Of a stretch of 64,000 nucleotides of DNA, positions 40,432-51,305 are shown in pieces (the first letter of the stretch is position 1; each line of letters begins with the position of its first letter). Both the position numbers and the translations under genes were made by a program. The notes under the pieces were generated by a model, which worked only from the letters and a program-made list of their open reading frames with translations, was not told the origin of the DNA and searched no databases. The DNA is from Methanosphaera sp. WGK6 (GTDB lineage: Archaea > Methanobacteriota > Methanobacteria > Methanobacteriales > Methanobacteriaceae). Location of the stretch: contig NZ_JRWK01000001.1 in the NCBI RefSeq assembly GCF_001729965.1, forward strand, positions 147,971 through 211,970, written 5' to 3'.

Positions 40432-41811
40432 ATGGACGAAACATCTAAAAAAGTCATATGTCTAGTGGATGGAGAACACTATTTTCCAGTAACAAAATCA
40501 GCAATAGATAAAATAGAATCAAAAGGATATAATGTTGAATTATTATTATTCATTGGGGGAACTGAAAAATTAAGGGATACAAATGTGGATGTTATTTCAG
40601 AATTTTTTAATAAACCAGTAATATTTGGGGAAAATCATAAAAAAATACCATATAATTTAATAGAAGAAAATATTACCAAGTTCAATGTTGAAATGGTCAT
40701 TGATTTATCAGATGAACCAGTAATAAATTATTCAAAACGATTTAAAATAGCTACTTCTGTATTAGAACAGGGTGCTATATATAAAGGTCCTGATTTTGAA
40801 TTTAAACCATTAAAAGAATATGATGTATTAAAAAATCCATCTTATAAAATATTAGGTACAGGTAAACGAATTGGAAAAACAGCGGTATCAGCATATACTG
40901 CTCGTTTAATAAATGAAGAAGATAAATTTACACCTTGTATTGTAGCAATGGGTCGTGGAGGTCCTGAAATTCCTGAAATAGTAAGGGGGGATAAAATTAA
41001 ATTAACTCCTCAATATTTAATGGAAAAATCAAATAAAGGTTTTCATGCAGCATCTGATCATTGGGAAGATGCTTTGATGAGTAGAGTTGTCACTGTTGGA
41101 TGTAGACGATGTGCTGGTGGTATGGCAGGACAAGTATATATGACAAATATGGTTGAAGGAGCTACTATGACTAATGATTTGGATATAGATCTTGTAGCTA
41201 TAGAAGGTAGTGGTTCTGCTATTCCTCCTATTAAAACCAATAAACAAATTGTACTTGTTGGAGCAAGTCAATCTATAGATACATTAACTGAATATTTTGG
41301 TCCTTATAGGATTAAATTAGCAGATCTTGTTATAGTAACAATGTGTGATGAAGAAATTTGTCCTAAAGAAAAATTAAATTTATTATTGAATAAGATAAAT
41401 GAAATCAATCCTAATGCTCAGGTTATTCCAACAATTTTCAGACCACATCCTGTTGAATCTATTGAAAATAAAAATGTTTTATTTGCTACAACAGCACCGG
41501 AATCAGTACAACATCTATTAAAAGAATATTTGGAAGAAAACTTCAATTGTAATATAATTGAAATTTCATCTAACTTATCTAATAGACCTTTATTACAGGA
41601 AGATATTGAAAGAAATATAGATAATGTGGATATTATGTTAACTGAACTTAAGGCAGCTGCAGTAGATGTTGCTACAAAAGATGCTCTTGATAAGAATTTA
41701 GATGTGGTTTATTGTGATAATATACCTATAGCTTTAAATGAAAATGATAATCTTGATGAAGCAATATTGAATTTAGTTCATAAAGCAGCAGATGATTTTA
41801 ATAAGAAATAG
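40432..41811 (+). CDS. Cyclic 2,3-diphosphoglycerate synthetase
   Basis: The 459-residue enzyme begins with a [16 protein letters not shown] region and has a P-loop-like segment [16 protein letters not shown] at about 143-158, as in the Methanothermus/Methanothermobacter synthetase. It forms the intramolecular phosphoanhydride of 2,3-diphosphoglycerate at the cost of ATP. Cyclic DPG is a solute and phosphate/energy store in Methanobacteriales, so this gene is a strong lineage marker. It is monocistronic, followed by T-runs. Confidence 0.92.
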   Translation: MDETSKKVICLVDGEHYFPVTKSAIDKIESKGYNVELLLFIGGTEKLRDTNVDVISEFFNKPVIFGENHKKIPYNLIEENITKFNVEMVIDLSDEPVINYSKRFKIATSVLEQGAIYKGPDFEFKPLKEYDVLKNPSYKILGTGKRIGKTAVSAYTARLINEEDKFTPCIVAMGRGGPEIPEIVRGDKIKLTPQYLMEKSNKGFHAASDHWEDALMSRVVTVGCRRCAGGMAGQVYMTNMVEGATMTNDLDIDLVAIEGSGSAIPPIKTNKQIVLVGASQSIDTLTEYFGPYRIKLADLVIVTMCDEEICPKEKLNLLLNKINEINPNAQVIPTIFRPHPVESIENKNVLFATTAPESVQHLLKEYLEENFNCNIIEISSNLSNRPLLQEDIERNIDNVDIMLTELKAAAVDVATKDALDKNLDVVYCDNIPIALNENDNLDEAILNLVHKAADDFNKK

Positions 41812-41851
41812 TTCTTTTTGTTATCCTTTTTTTATTTTTTTTGAAATTGAA

Positions 41852-41869
41852 ATAGTAAAGTATTTATAT
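41852..41869 (+). promoter_or_regulatory. BRE/TATA promoter element of thermosome subunit 2
   Basis: ATAGTAAAGTATTTATAT is identical to the element before thermosome subunit 1. The leader that follows (about 200 bases to the ATG) contains ATCAGTCTA twice (41993-42001, 42043-42051). The same motif is inverted at 22720-22728 in the first thermosome leader. Confidence 0.6.
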
Positions 41870-42098
41870 AACTTCAAACACCCTTTCATACAATAACTTT
41901 ATTATATATAATCAATAGAGTATATAATAGTTGGAAAATAATAATTAGAAAAAAATTATTTTTATAAAGTTTCTATTAATTATCATTTCTATATCAGTCT
42001 AAGAAACACGATTTTAGTATATTGTTCGTTAAAATTCAATTAATCAGTCTATAATGAATTTATAAATTAATATCTAAATATTTTGGAGGATAATTAAT

Positions 42099-43706
42099 AT
42101 GGTACAAAATAACCAACAACCATTAATAGTTTTAGCTGATGGTTCAACAAGAACCGTAGGAAGTCAGGCAACTAAAAATAATATAATGGCTGCAAAACTA
42201 TTATCCAACGCATTAAAAACAACATTAGGTCCAAGAGGAATGGACAAAATGTTAATCAACACAATTGGTGATGTTAAAATAACAAATGATGGTTATACCA
42301 TCTTAAAAGAAACAGAACCTGATCATCCTGCAGCAAAAATGATTGTAGAACTTGCAAAAACACAAGAAGATGAATATGTTGATGGAACTACAACATCTGT
42401 AGTATTAGTTGGAGAAATATTAAAACAAGCAGAAAAATTACTTGAACAAGGAATAGCTATATCAACAATCGTTAAAGGATTAGAAGATGCAAAAAACAAA
42501 ACATTAGATGTTTTTGAAGATATTGCAATTGAAACTAACGAAGAAGAGCTAATCAATGTTGCAAGAACATCAATGTCTGGAAAAGGATCATTCACAAACC
42601 TTGATTCAATGGCAGAAAAACTTGTAAAAGCATTACTCAATGTTGAACAAGATGGTGCAATAGACAAAGACATGATAAAAATCAGAAAAATACACGGAGA
42701 AGGAACTGCAGATACAGAAATCACAGAATCCGTAACTATAGATAAAAGTGTATTAGAATCTGAAATGCCTAAAGATGTTAAAAATGCAAAAATAGCATTA
42801 TTACAATATCCTATTGATGCAAGAGAACTACAAAACGATGCTAAAATAAAACTTACAACACCTGGTGAATATCAAGGATACCTTGATAAAGAAGCAGCAA
42901 TGCTCGAAGAAGAAGTACAAACAATTGTAAACTCTGGAGCAACAGTTTTATTTAACAACAAAAAAATTAGTGACCTTGGTCAACATTACTTAACAAAAGC
43001 TGGAATATTAACAGCTAAAAGAGTAAAAGCAGGAGACCTTGAACGTTTAGCTAAAGCAACTGGTGCTAATATAGTTAACAATATACGTGAACTAACAAGT
43101 GATGATCTTGGAGAAGCAGGACATGTATATGAAAGAGAAGTATTCGAAGATAGAGAATACATATTCATAGAAGATTGTAAAAACAAAGGTGTTTTAAACA
43201 TCATCATCAGAGGAAGTACAAAACACATTACAGACCAATTAGAACAAGCAATTAATGATGCAATTGGTGCAGTAATCAGAGCAAGAAAAGAAAACAAAGC
43301 ACTTCCTGGTGGAGGAGCAGCAGAAATTGCTGCAGCTAAAGCATTAAGAAAATATGCTAACCAATTCACTGATAAAAAACAATTAGTAATTCTCGCATAT
43401 GCTGATGCATTAGAACAATTACCTGTAGCTCTTGCTAAAAATGCAGGTATGGATACAATCGATGTATTAACTGAAGCACTAGCAGCACAAGAAGAATCAA
43501 CAAATATGGGTGTAAATGTAATCAAACGTGAAATCTCTGACATGAAAGAAGATGGAGTTCTTGATTCTAAAAATACAAAAGTAGGAATTGTAGACGCTGC
43601 AACAGAAGTATCTGGTGAAATATTACGTATTGATGACGTAGTTGCAACAAAACCAATGACTCCTGTTGGTGGAGACATGCCTGGAACACCTAACCCATAC
43701 ATGTAA
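42099..43706 (+). CDS. Thermosome subunit 2 (divergent)
   Basis: The 535-residue group II chaperonin subunit has [12 protein letters not shown] and the late [15 protein letters not shown]. The ATPase motif reads YVDGTTT instead of GDGTTT: the catalytic Asp stays, but the preceding Gly is Val. The C-terminus ends [12 protein letters not shown] without the GGM-repeat tail. It probably co-assembles with subunit 1. It has its own promoter (shared BRE/TATA), long leader and hairpin after the stop. Confidence 0.95.
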   Translation: MVQNNQQPLIVLADGSTRTVGSQATKNNIMAAKLLSNALKTTLGPRGMDKMLINTIGDVKITNDGYTILKETEPDHPAAKMIVELAKTQEDEYVDGTTTSVVLVGEILKQAEKLLEQGIAISTIVKGLEDAKNKTLDVFEDIAIETNEEELINVARTSMSGKGSFTNLDSMAEKLVKALLNVEQDGAIDKDMIKIRKIHGEGTADTEITESVTIDKSVLESEMPKDVKNAKIALLQYPIDARELQNDAKIKLTTPGEYQGYLDKEAAMLEEEVQTIVNSGATVLFNNKKISDLGQHYLTKAGILTAKRVKAGDLERLAKATGANIVNNIRELTSDDLGEAGHVYEREVFEDREYIFIEDCKNKGVLNIIIRGSTKHITDQLEQAINDAIGAVIRARKENKALPGGGAAEIAAAKALRKYANQFTDKKQLVILAYADALEQLPVALAKNAGMDTIDVLTEALAAQEESTNMGVNVIKREISDMKEDGVLDSKNTKVGIVDAATEVSGEILRIDDVVATKPMTPVGGDMPGTPNPYM

Positions 43707-43735
43707 ATAAGATAAAATAAATTTATCTTATTTTT
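43705..43735 (+). terminator. Hairpin at the stop codon of thermosome subunit 2
   Basis: Two perfect 12-base arms, 43705-43716 and 43722-43733, surround a five-base ATAAA loop and run into T residues. The 5' arm overlaps the TAA stop. It likely ends the transcript or protects its 3' end. Confidence 0.6.
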
Positions 43736-43875
43736 AACCTTCTTTAAAACAAAATATCTAATTTTATATAATTATACTCAGAAAACTAACTTTCATTATA
43801 ATTTAGATAATTTTTAATAATTAAAAAAAAGATATATTAAATTATTATTTTATTAATGTAGTCTGGAGGATTAAA

Positions 43876-45159
43876 GTGCTAGAAATAAAAGATTTAAAAA
43901 GAGAAGACTTTTCAAAATATACTCAAAGAATTCAAATGAACTCAAGTGATGTTATACAACCAGTTCAAGAGATAATAACAAATGTACGAGAAAATAAGGA
44001 TAAAGCATTGCATGATTACACTTTAAAATTTGATAAAGCAGATATCACAGATTTAAGAGTACCTGTGGAAATTATTAAAGAAAGTGTTAATAAAATAAGT
44101 CCTAAACTAAGAAAAGCATTAGAAGATGCAGCAGAAAATGTTAGCAAATTCCATGAAGCACAAATACCATCTGATTGGACAATGACAGTAAAAGAAGGAG
44201 TAACCGCAGGTCAAATCATAAGACCACTAAAAAGAGTAGGTTGTTACATACCTGGAGGAAGAGCAGCATATCCGTCTTCAATAATAATGACAGTAATTCC
44301 AGCAAAAATTGCAGGAGTTAAAGAAATTATATGTTGTACACCACCAGACAAAGATGGAAATATAAGTGATGAAATACTAGCCGCAGCATATATTGCAGGA
44401 GCAACACATATTTATAAAGTAGGAGGAGCTCAAGCTATAGCAGCAATGGCCTATTCTACAGAGACAATACCTTCTGTTGATAAAATTGTAGGTCCAGGTA
44501 ATATTTTTGTAGCAACAGCTAAAAAATTAGTATATGGTGATGTTGATATAGAATTCCCTGCAGGACCCTCTGAAATGTTAGCATTAGTTGACGAAACCGC
44601 AAACCCTGAATACATTGCAACAGAATTATTATCCCAAGCAGAACATGATCCTAATGCTGCAACAATAATGGTTTCAACTTCAAGAAAAGTAGCAGAAGAA
44701 ACAGTAAAATGTGTTTTAGAATACCTTGAAGAACAAGAAAGAAAAGAAATTATTGAAGAATCATTAAATAATTATAGTCATATACTTGTAGCAGAAAATA
44801 TGCAAGATGCAATTGACTTTACAAATGCATATGCTCCAGAACATTTAGTAATTGTAACCAAAGACCATTATGAAACATTAGAATCCATTGATAATGCAGG
44901 TTCTATATTTCTTGGAAATCTAACACCTGTAGCTGGTGGAGATTATGGTTCAGGTACAAATCATGTACTACCAACAAGTGGGGGAGCTAGAATGTACTCA
45001 GGACTTTCAGCAGAATCATTCCTTAAGAAACCAACCATACAAGAATTATCTCCAGAAGGTGTTAATAACATAAAAGATATGGTTATAAATCTAGCCGAAG
45101 CTGAAGGATTATATGCTCATGCATTATCTATAAGAAAAAGAGCTGAAGATTTAGAATAA
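43876..45159 (+). CDS. hisD: Histidinol dehydrogenase
   Basis: The 427-residue enzyme starts at GTG 43876 after TGGAGGA. It carries the HisD landmarks [55 protein letters not shown] and [13 protein letters not shown]. It oxidises histidinol to histidine in two NAD-dependent steps with a zinc ion. No other his genes are adjacent, which is normal in methanogens with scattered his genes. aspS follows after 98 bases, likely separately transcribed. Confidence 0.95.
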   Translation: MLEIKDLKREDFSKYTQRIQMNSSDVIQPVQEIITNVRENKDKALHDYTLKFDKADITDLRVPVEIIKESVNKISPKLRKALEDAAENVSKFHEAQIPSDWTMTVKEGVTAGQIIRPLKRVGCYIPGGRAAYPSSIIMTVIPAKIAGVKEIICCTPPDKDGNISDEILAAAYIAGATHIYKVGGAQAIAAMAYSTETIPSVDKIVGPGNIFVATAKKLVYGDVDIEFPAGPSEMLALVDETANPEYIATELLSQAEHDPNAATIMVSTSRKVAEETVKCVLEYLEEQERKEIIEESLNNYSHILVAENMQDAIDFTNAYAPEHLVIVTKDHYETLESIDNAGSIFLGNLTPVAGGDYGSGTNHVLPTSGGARMYSGLSAESFLKKPTIQELSPEGVNNIKDMVINLAEAEGLYAHALSIRKRAEDLE

Positions 45160-45257
45160 TATTCTAAATAATATTTATCAATTAAGAAAAAGATAAATAT
45201 ATAATAATACTTTATTATTTTAATTTTAATTCATATATAAAATAGACAGGTGAAAAA

Positions 45258-46577
45258 TTGACAAATATATTTGATAAATGTAAAAGAACACATTACTCAA
45301 ACGAAATAAGCCCTGACTTTGCTGGTGAAACAGTAAAAGTAACGGGATGGGTACATGAAATAAGAGATCTTGGTGGAATTGTATTTGTTTTACTAAGAGA
45401 TAAAAATGGAATTACACAAATAACAGCACCAAGTAAAAAAGTATCAGAAGAAATGATGAAAGATATCCGTGCTGCAAGAAAAGAAACAATTGTAACAGTA
45501 ACAGGTACAGTACAAGAATCTCCAAAAGCACCGAATGGAATAGAATTAATCCCATCAAATATTGATGTAATTAATGTGTCTCAATTACCATTACCATTAG
45601 ACACTACTGAAAAAGTAGATGCAGAAATGGATACAAGATTAGATGCACGTTTCATGGATATAAGAAAACATGATGTAAGTGCAATCTTCAAAATAAAAAA
45701 TGAAATGTTACACACAGTACGTAACTACTTCTATGACAAAGATTTCACAGAAATCACAACACCAAAACTCGTAGCTTCTGCAACAGAAGGAGGAACAGAA
45801 TTATTCCCTATTACTTACTTTGAAAAAGAAGCATTCCTAGGACAAAGCCCTCAATTATACAAACAAATGATGATGGCTACAGGATTAGATAGTGTATTTG
45901 AAATAGGTCAAATATTCCGAGCAGAAGAACATGATACACTTAGACACTTAAATGAAGCATTATCTATTGATGCAGAAATGTCATTTAAAAGTCAAGAAGA
46001 TGTAATGGGATTACTTGAAGATTTAATTAAAAACATATTAAACAACGTTCAAGATAAATGTGCAAGTGAATTAGAAGATCTTGGACATGAATTAGATGTA
46101 CCTTCTGAACCATTCCCAGTAGTACCATACGAAGAAGTTATCGACATTGTAAACAGTCAAGATGTTGAAATGGAATATGGTGAAGACTTAAACAGAGCTG
46201 CAGAAAAAGTATTAGGAGAAACAATGGGTAGTTACTACTTTATTACTGAATGGCCAACAGCAATTAAACCATTTTATGTAATGCCTAACAGTGATGATCC
46301 AGAAAAAAGTACAGCTTTTGATTTAATGTATAGAGATCTTGAATTATCTAGTGGATCACAACGTATCCATGACTATGATTTACTATATAATCAAATAGAA
46401 ACCAAAGACTTAAACCCAGATTCCTTTGAAAAATACTTACAAGCATTTAAATATGGAATGCCTCCTCACTCTGGATGGGGTATGGGTGCAGACAGATTAA
46501 CTATGGTTATCACTGGTGTAAAAAACATCAGAGAAACTGTGTTATTCCCAAGAGACAGAAGACGACTCACACCTTAA
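45258..46577 (+). CDS. aspS: Aspartyl-tRNA synthetase (archaeal type)
   Basis: The 439-residue class II synthetase has an N-terminal OB-fold anticodon domain ([15 protein letters not shown]) and catalytic motif 2 ([14 protein letters not shown]) and motif 3 ([11 protein letters not shown]). It has no bacterial insertion domain. TTG 45258 is the start, with AGGTGA at 45248-45253. Whether it also charges tRNA-Asn cannot be told without checking anticodon-binding residues. Confidence 0.94.
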   Translation: MTNIFDKCKRTHYSNEISPDFAGETVKVTGWVHEIRDLGGIVFVLLRDKNGITQITAPSKKVSEEMMKDIRAARKETIVTVTGTVQESPKAPNGIELIPSNIDVINVSQLPLPLDTTEKVDAEMDTRLDARFMDIRKHDVSAIFKIKNEMLHTVRNYFYDKDFTEITTPKLVASATEGGTELFPITYFEKEAFLGQSPQLYKQMMMATGLDSVFEIGQIFRAEEHDTLRHLNEALSIDAEMSFKSQEDVMGLLEDLIKNILNNVQDKCASELEDLGHELDVPSEPFPVVPYEEVIDIVNSQDVEMEYGEDLNRAAEKVLGETMGSYYFITEWPTAIKPFYVMPNSDDPEKSTAFDLMYRDLELSSGSQRIHDYDLLYNQIETKDLNPDSFEKYLQAFKYGMPPHSGWGMGADRLTMVITGVKNIRETVLFPRDRRRLTP

Positions 46578-46655
46578 GTCAAATTCTCTTTTTTTATTCT
46601 TTTTTTTTAAAAATAGTTTACTTTTTTCTGATAAAAAAAGGTGGTGAATTGTGAG

Positions 46656-46994
46656 CTATTTAAAGTTAATAGATATCTCTTTTTTAGATTCTACATATAA
46701 GTAAATTCTTTCTTCTTCAAAAAAATAACTCTGATCTTCTTCTAATTCACGAGCCACTTCAAATAATAATCCTTTATCTCTTAATTCAAATATTCTTTCC
46801 ACAAATTCATCATATTCATACTGGCTATTTCTATTTGTATATACTCTATTAAAACCTTTCTTACTCCATTCTAAGCCATCCCATGCATATAACTCGTATT
46901 GTGGATTTTTTATTATTATCCGAAATGTTATTTCAAAGTCATCTTCTTGATACATATCATCTAATATTGTACCTTCTATTAATTGAATCGACAC
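46656..46994 (-). CDS. Small acidic protein, paralogue of the next gene
   Basis: The 112-residue product from GTG 46994 is acidic and rich in aromatic residues. The line FEITFRIIIKNPQYELYAWDGLEWSK is followed by YDEFVERIFELRDKGLLFE. It aligns with the adjacent upstream protein over most of its length (DGLEW with DGNNW, YDEFVERI with YEEFITRV). Function unknown; no signal or membrane segment. The two genes are 12 bases apart and form a tandem pair. Confidence 0.65.
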   Translation of the reverse strand: MSIQLIEGTILDDMYQEDDFEITFRIIIKNPQYELYAWDGLEWSKKGFNRVYTNRNSQYEYDEFVERIFELRDKGLLFEVARELEEDQSYFFEEERIYLYVESKKEISINFK

Positions 46995-47006
46995 AATATA
47001 GCCCTT

Positions 47007-47330
47007 CTATAATTTTATTGATTTGATATTTAGTTTGTATTGGTCTTTTTGTATTTCATCATTATCTTTTTCATTTCTTAAGTCTTCCCATAATGCTCCA
47101 TGAACCATGTAATCATGGACTCTTGTTATAAATTCTTCATACTTGTCTTGGTCGGCTTTGTTTTCAGGTGATAATTTATTTAAATCAATGAAGTCTTTCT
47201 GCCAGTTATTTCCATCAAAAAAGTAATAATCTGTGTCATAATCATTTTCTGTATTGTATGTGATTTTACATTTAATATTAAATGTTTTTTCATCAAAATC
47301 AGTTATAGTGTATTCATATGTTTCTTTCAT
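47007..47330 (-). CDS. Small acidic protein, tandem paralogue
   Basis: The 107-residue product starts MKETYEYTITDFDEKTFNI and contains YYFFDGNNWQKDFID and KYEEFITRVHDYM. It is homologous by eye to the next gene (46656-46994), so the two arose by duplication. Probably cytoplasmic, mixed alpha/beta. Function unknown and no family recognised. It heads the two-gene unit; a divergent small membrane-protein gene begins 87 bases away. Confidence 0.65.
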   Translation of the reverse strand: MKETYEYTITDFDEKTFNIKCKITYNTENDYDTDYYFFDGNNWQKDFIDLNKLSPENKADQDKYEEFITRVHDYMVHGALWEDLRNEKDNDEIQKDQYKLNIKSIKL

Positions 47331-47417
47331 TCTATTTGCCTCTATTATTTATTATATATTATAATATTAATATGTCATGTAACTTATATTATATTATAAA
47401 ATAGTACGTGTTCTATT

Positions 47418-47816
47418 ATGAAAATTCGTGAAAACCATGTTTATAATATCAGTGACTTAAACTATATGACTAAATCTTATTTAGATAATGATTATAGTGT
47501 AGTATCCTATAAAGAGGATATGGTATGTCTTAAAAAGAATAATTATGGTAATATTCTTATTCATGCATTACTACTTGTTCTCACTGTTTGGTTTTCATTA
47601 GGACTTTTAAATATATGTTATCTCTTATTTTCTTATTATCATAATACTAGAAAAGTCACAATTACATTACTTACTAAAGATTCTAGTAATTATCTTAATA
47701 CTTTTTTAGAACAAGAAGATACTCCTGAAATCACTGCTTTTTTAGATAAGTCAGAGGATGAAAAAGTATATGATGAGTCTAGTCAATTTCCTATAATTGA
47801 TTACTTGGAATATTAA
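47418..47816 (+). CDS. Small membrane protein of unknown function
   Basis: The 132-residue product has a soluble start, a hydrophobic stretch of about 30 residues (ILIHALLLVLTVWFSLGLLNI onward, roughly 50-78) forming one long or two short membrane helices, and an acidic tail. No family recognised. It is divergent from the tandem paralogue pair and followed by AT-rich DNA. Confidence 0.6.
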   Translation: MKIRENHVYNISDLNYMTKSYLDNDYSVVSYKEDMVCLKKNNYGNILIHALLLVLTVWFSLGLLNICYLLFSYYHNTRKVTITLLTKDSSNYLNTFLEQEDTPEITAFLDKSEDEKVYDESSQFPIIDYLEY

Positions 47817-48007
47817 TATTTTTTATATAATATTTTTTCTATCAGTAATACAAATGTTTTATATATTTTTATTAACAAAGTAATAATTATACGAAGTTTA
47901 TATGAAATTCAGTATTATAGTCTGAATTATATTGACAATTATTCTAACAATTTTCTTATATGAATAATTCATATATAAATTTAAATTTATTAAGAAGGGA
48001 AAAACAC

Positions 48008-48310
48008 ATGAAGTTAAACATAGATGGTGTTATTAAATCTTTTAATGATACACTTAACAATGATTCTTCAGTTCATAATATGGCCTCTGATGAAAATTCT
48101 GGTGAAACTTCAAAGATTTACCAAATTGAAGAAGCAGGAGAGTATGTTGAAACAATATACAAAGGAATAAAAGTATTTGTCAGAGAAAATTATCCATATT
48201 ATAATCCTCAAAATGATAAAATTTATTATTCCGAAGAAGAAGAAGCTGAAGATTTATATCAAATTGCAAAAACAATGTCAAAATCATCTATACACGAGTT
48301 AGATATATAA
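48008..48310 (+). CDS. Small acidic protein of unknown function
   Basis: The 100-residue product from ATG 48008 follows GAAGGG at 47994-47999; an upstream in-frame ATG (47960) lacks a ribosome site and is less likely. It is acidic, with VETIYKGIKVFVRENYPYYNP in the centre and a Glu-rich helix after it. No family recognised. It lies in a run of orphan genes typical of accessory DNA. Confidence 0.6.
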   Translation: MKLNIDGVIKSFNDTLNNDSSVHNMASDENSGETSKIYQIEEAGEYVETIYKGIKVFVRENYPYYNPQNDKIYYSEEEEAEDLYQIAKTMSKSSIHELDI

Positions 48311-48427
48311 ATTTTAAAATTATTTTTTAAAGTTTTTACTCAAACTATCTTTTTTTTATATTATTTTCCACATAATACGTGGTAGGCTAAATTATTTTTT
48401 TAATATTCTATTTTAGGATGAAATTCT

Positions 48428-49780
48428 ATGAAAGATTATGTTGTAATGGACTTAGAAAACCCTAATTCTAGACAGAATTCTATAAGTGCAATAGGTACAA
48501 TACTTGTCAGAGATAATAAAATAGTGGATGATAAATATTCACTAATAAATCCAGAAGATAACTTTGAACCATTTAACATGCAACTAACTGGAATAACTCC
48601 AAGATCTGTTAAAAATAGTCCAACACTAGTGGAATACTGGCATGAAATAGAAGACTGGCTAACAAATAATGTAGTGGTTGGTCATAACATAACCTATGAT
48701 TTAAGAGTACTTTCTCGTTCACTTGCAAGATATGGTATGAAAGTACCTGACTTTAAATACTGTTGTACTCTAACACATAGTAGACGTAATTTAAAACTCA
48801 AATCTTATAAGCTCGAAAACATCGCAAAAAAATTACACATAATCTATGACCCTCACATTGCAAGTGAAGATGCTAGAGCTGCATATCAACTCTTTGAATA
48901 CTTAAATCGCAAAAAAGAGATAGAAATCAACCAAGCAAAAAACTATCACTACAAGATCAAAACAAAAGAAAGTTATGATCCAAAACTATCAACAAACATC
49001 AACAACTTATATGGAATGGTGCGAGTAATACTATTTGAAGAATATCCAAACAACCAACAACTAAAACTACTAGATGACTGGCTAAAAGAAAACAGTCAAT
49101 ATAAACAATATCCATTATTTGATAATATAACAAGTAAACTCACAACAATACTCAATAAAAACACTATGGATTTCTCTGATAGAAAAATACTAGCTGATAT
49201 AGTACCAGCAGTAACTACTTCCAGTATATACTCAAAAAACACACTAACAGTACAAGTACTACAAGGAATAATCAAATCAATAACAGCAGACAATAAAGTA
49301 ACAATGGAAGAATTAAACAACTTAAACACATGGCTTACAAGAAACAGAGTACTTAAAGGAACATATCCTTATGATAAAATAGTAAAAATAACAGATAACA
49401 CACTAAATAAGGGATTTATCACAATAGATGAACAAAAACAACTAGCACGGACATTTAAAGAAACAATGAATCCACAAAAAGAAACAAATGAAACAATAGA
49501 CTTCAATGGAAAAACATTCTGTCTATCAGGATTTTTCAAACATGGAAACAAAGAAGAAATAACAAAAATACTCAAAAAACAAGGACTAATAGAAAAAAAA
49601 TCAGTATCTGGAAAAGTAGACTATCTATTTGTAGGCTCAATGGAAAATCCCACATGGAAATATGGAAATATTGGTGGAAAAATAATAAAAGCACAACAAC
49701 TACAAGAAAAAGGCAAAAATATAAAAATAATAAGTGAAAACAACTTGTTTAGGGAAATAAATAATAAAAGAGTAATTTAA
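48428..49780 (+). CDS. DEDDh exonuclease with duplicated helical middle and C-terminal BRCT domain
   Basis: Residues 1-165 are a DnaQ-like DEDDh 3'-5' exonuclease with Asp8 and Glu10 (MDLEN), Asp91 (HNITYDLR), and His143/Asp148 (HIASED). Residues of about 185-350 hold two similar helical units (LKLLDDWLKENSQYK and LNNLNTWLTRNRVLK). Residues of about 360-445 (KTFCLSGFF to IKIISENNLF) form a BRCT domain like that of NAD-dependent ligases. This architecture is familiar from Firmicutes, hinting at transfer. It probably acts in DNA repair. Monocistronic. Confidence 0.82.
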   Translation: MKDYVVMDLENPNSRQNSISAIGTILVRDNKIVDDKYSLINPEDNFEPFNMQLTGITPRSVKNSPTLVEYWHEIEDWLTNNVVVGHNITYDLRVLSRSLARYGMKVPDFKYCCTLTHSRRNLKLKSYKLENIAKKLHIIYDPHIASEDARAAYQLFEYLNRKKEIEINQAKNYHYKIKTKESYDPKLSTNINNLYGMVRVILFEEYPNNQQLKLLDDWLKENSQYKQYPLFDNITSKLTTILNKNTMDFSDRKILADIVPAVTTSSIYSKNTLTVQVLQGIIKSITADNKVTMEELNNLNTWLTRNRVLKGTYPYDKIVKITDNTLNKGFITIDEQKQLARTFKETMNPQKETNETIDFNGKTFCLSGFFKHGNKEEITKILKKQGLIEKKSVSGKVDYLFVGSMENPTWKYGNIGGKIIKAQQLQEKGKNIKIISENNLFREINNKRVI

Positions 49781-49801
49781 GAAATTAATTATAATTTCTT
49801 A
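49778..49801. terminator. Hairpin between convergent genes
   Basis: TAAGAAATTA and TAATTTCTTA pair perfectly around ATTA, immediately at the stop of the exonuclease gene and 13 bases from the stop of the opposing gene. It could end both transcripts, though it lacks a long T-run. Confidence 0.4.
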
Positions 49802-49813
49802 TAATGGCTTGTT

Positions 49814-50374
49814 TTAACTTGGACTTACGTTTTGTCCACCTTTTCTAGTTTCAAGATAGAATGTTGCAGTGGTTACTTCACCATTTTCACGTACTTTTAT
49901 CACACATTTATCAGGATATTTGCTCATTGGCGTTGAAGTATAGATAGTTATGGCTCCACCTTCACTTACAGTATACCAATTATATTCTGATCCACCAAAT
50001 GATTTTCCATCTCTAGAATAATCCATACTCACTTCAACATTTTTATCTCTATGTATTCCACCTACATACAGTATAGCAGTTTCTCCTGTATCAGGATTAC
50101 CATCTGAATGAAAACTCACTCCTGCAACAGTTACTTTATCACTGCTACTGTAATCTGAACTTTCACTACTTTCACTAGAACTTCCAGTAGTACCTTCACT
50201 GTTAGTATTGCCATCAGTATTATTAGTACTGTTAGATGTATTTGTGTTATTTGTGGGTAATGTAGTAATTTGCTGATCTTGGTTATTATTGGTTATGTTA
50301 ATTATTGTCAGTGATGCTATTAGAACGCATAGAATTGCTGTGATGCATATTATAATTAGACTTTTGTTTTTCAT
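49814..50374 (-). CDS. Membrane-anchored surface protein with Ser/Thr/Asn linker
   Basis: The 186-residue protein has an N-terminal membrane anchor (about 5-27, SLIIICITAILCVLIASLTI), a low-complexity Asn/Thr/Ser/Gly linker (about 40-80), and a compact beta-rich domain (VTVAGVSFHSDGNPDTGETA to the end). Likely extracellular. The domain resembles others in gut Methanobacteriaceae, but I cannot name it. It is convergent with the exonuclease gene. Confidence 0.65.
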   Translation of the reverse strand: MKNKSLIIICITAILCVLIASLTIINITNNNQDQQITTLPTNNTNTSNSTNNTDGNTNSEGTTGSSSESSESSDYSSSDKVTVAGVSFHSDGNPDTGETAILYVGGIHRDKNVEVSMDYSRDGKSFGGSEYNWYTVSEGGAITIYTSTPMSKYPDKCVIKVRENGEVTTATFYLETRKGGQNVSPS

Positions 50375-51305
50375 CTTTGTTTTTTCTCCTTTGTTGTTTT
50401 ATTTATAGAATAGTTTGTTTATTTTGTTATTTATTGATTTATTTTTTGTTGCAAATCGAAATTTCTTTTAATGTTGTTGTTTATAGTATGTATTGTAGGG
50501 ATGTTTATCTCACTTTTTGCTTGTTTTTTATTGTTACACTTGCAATATACCTCTTTTAATTTCGCTATACATAGATATAACGAAGTTTAAACCTCTAAAA
50601 ACTACACTAAACAAGAACAAAAAGTTCATAAAACAAGAACATAAATAAAACAGTCAGAAAACCCTCTATTAACAAAAAAACCAACACAAAACACATAATA
50701 AAAAATTAACAAAAACAATTAAACAATAAGAAATATTATAAAATAAAATTAAATTAAAGATAATTCTTATTAAATATAATATCTATACTTAAAATATAAA
50801 ATCAATATAAATACATATACATGTAGTATTAATTATTAGAAAAAGTACAACAATTGGATTTTCAGGTCATGTTCTAAAAAAAATTCTAGAAAAAATAATT
50901 TTCTCAAAAAATTGAAATTTCACACATATTCTCTAAAAAAATATATCTGTGATTTATGTTGATCAGGCTAACTTTACAAGAATACTATTTTGACAATATT
51001 ACATATACATGTCACATACTAAAAAACATATTTTAGATAAAAAAATAAAATCACAACAAAAAAAAACACATAAAATTACTAAAAAATAAAAAGTTCATGA
51101 TAAAAAAATAAAATATTATTTTTCTTCATGATTTTAAAAATAGGTAACATAATCCTTAAGAATACTTATTATAATTCCAACTAGAAATAATATTTCGATT
51201 TTTGTTTAGTCCTTAATTTAGCTCCGTATACTATACTATTTTTATGTATATTAATATGATTATTAGTTCTAATATTATGCTCACTAACGATAGGAACTTT
51301 TATTT
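50375..51305. other. 930-base gene-free AT-rich stretch
   Basis: No frame here has a ribosome site plus sensible composition; a 60-residue hydrophobic plus-strand frame at 50377-50559 looks like a chance frame. The plus strand is A-rich over 50,600-50,780 and 51,020-51,120. ACATATACATGT occurs twice (near 50814 and 51003). It may hold promoters of the flanking minus-strand gene or remnants of lost genes. Confidence 0.4.

Noticed and set aside
46650..46703. Short plus-strand frame (GTG, 17 codons) behind GGTGGTGA
   Set aside because: Too short and overlapping the end of a better-supported minus-strand gene; may be a gene remnant at most.
40328..50550. Seventeen bases (TATATTGCAAGTGTAAC) shared by the cyclic-DPG synthetase promoter (40328-40344) and the minus strand near 50,540
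   Set aside because: In DNA this AT-rich a few 17-base matches are expected by chance within 64 kb, and the second copy lacks a convincing promoter.
50377..50559. 60-residue hydrophobic plus-strand frame
   Set aside because: T-rich noncoding composition, no ribosome site; it lies in the promoter region of the opposite gene.
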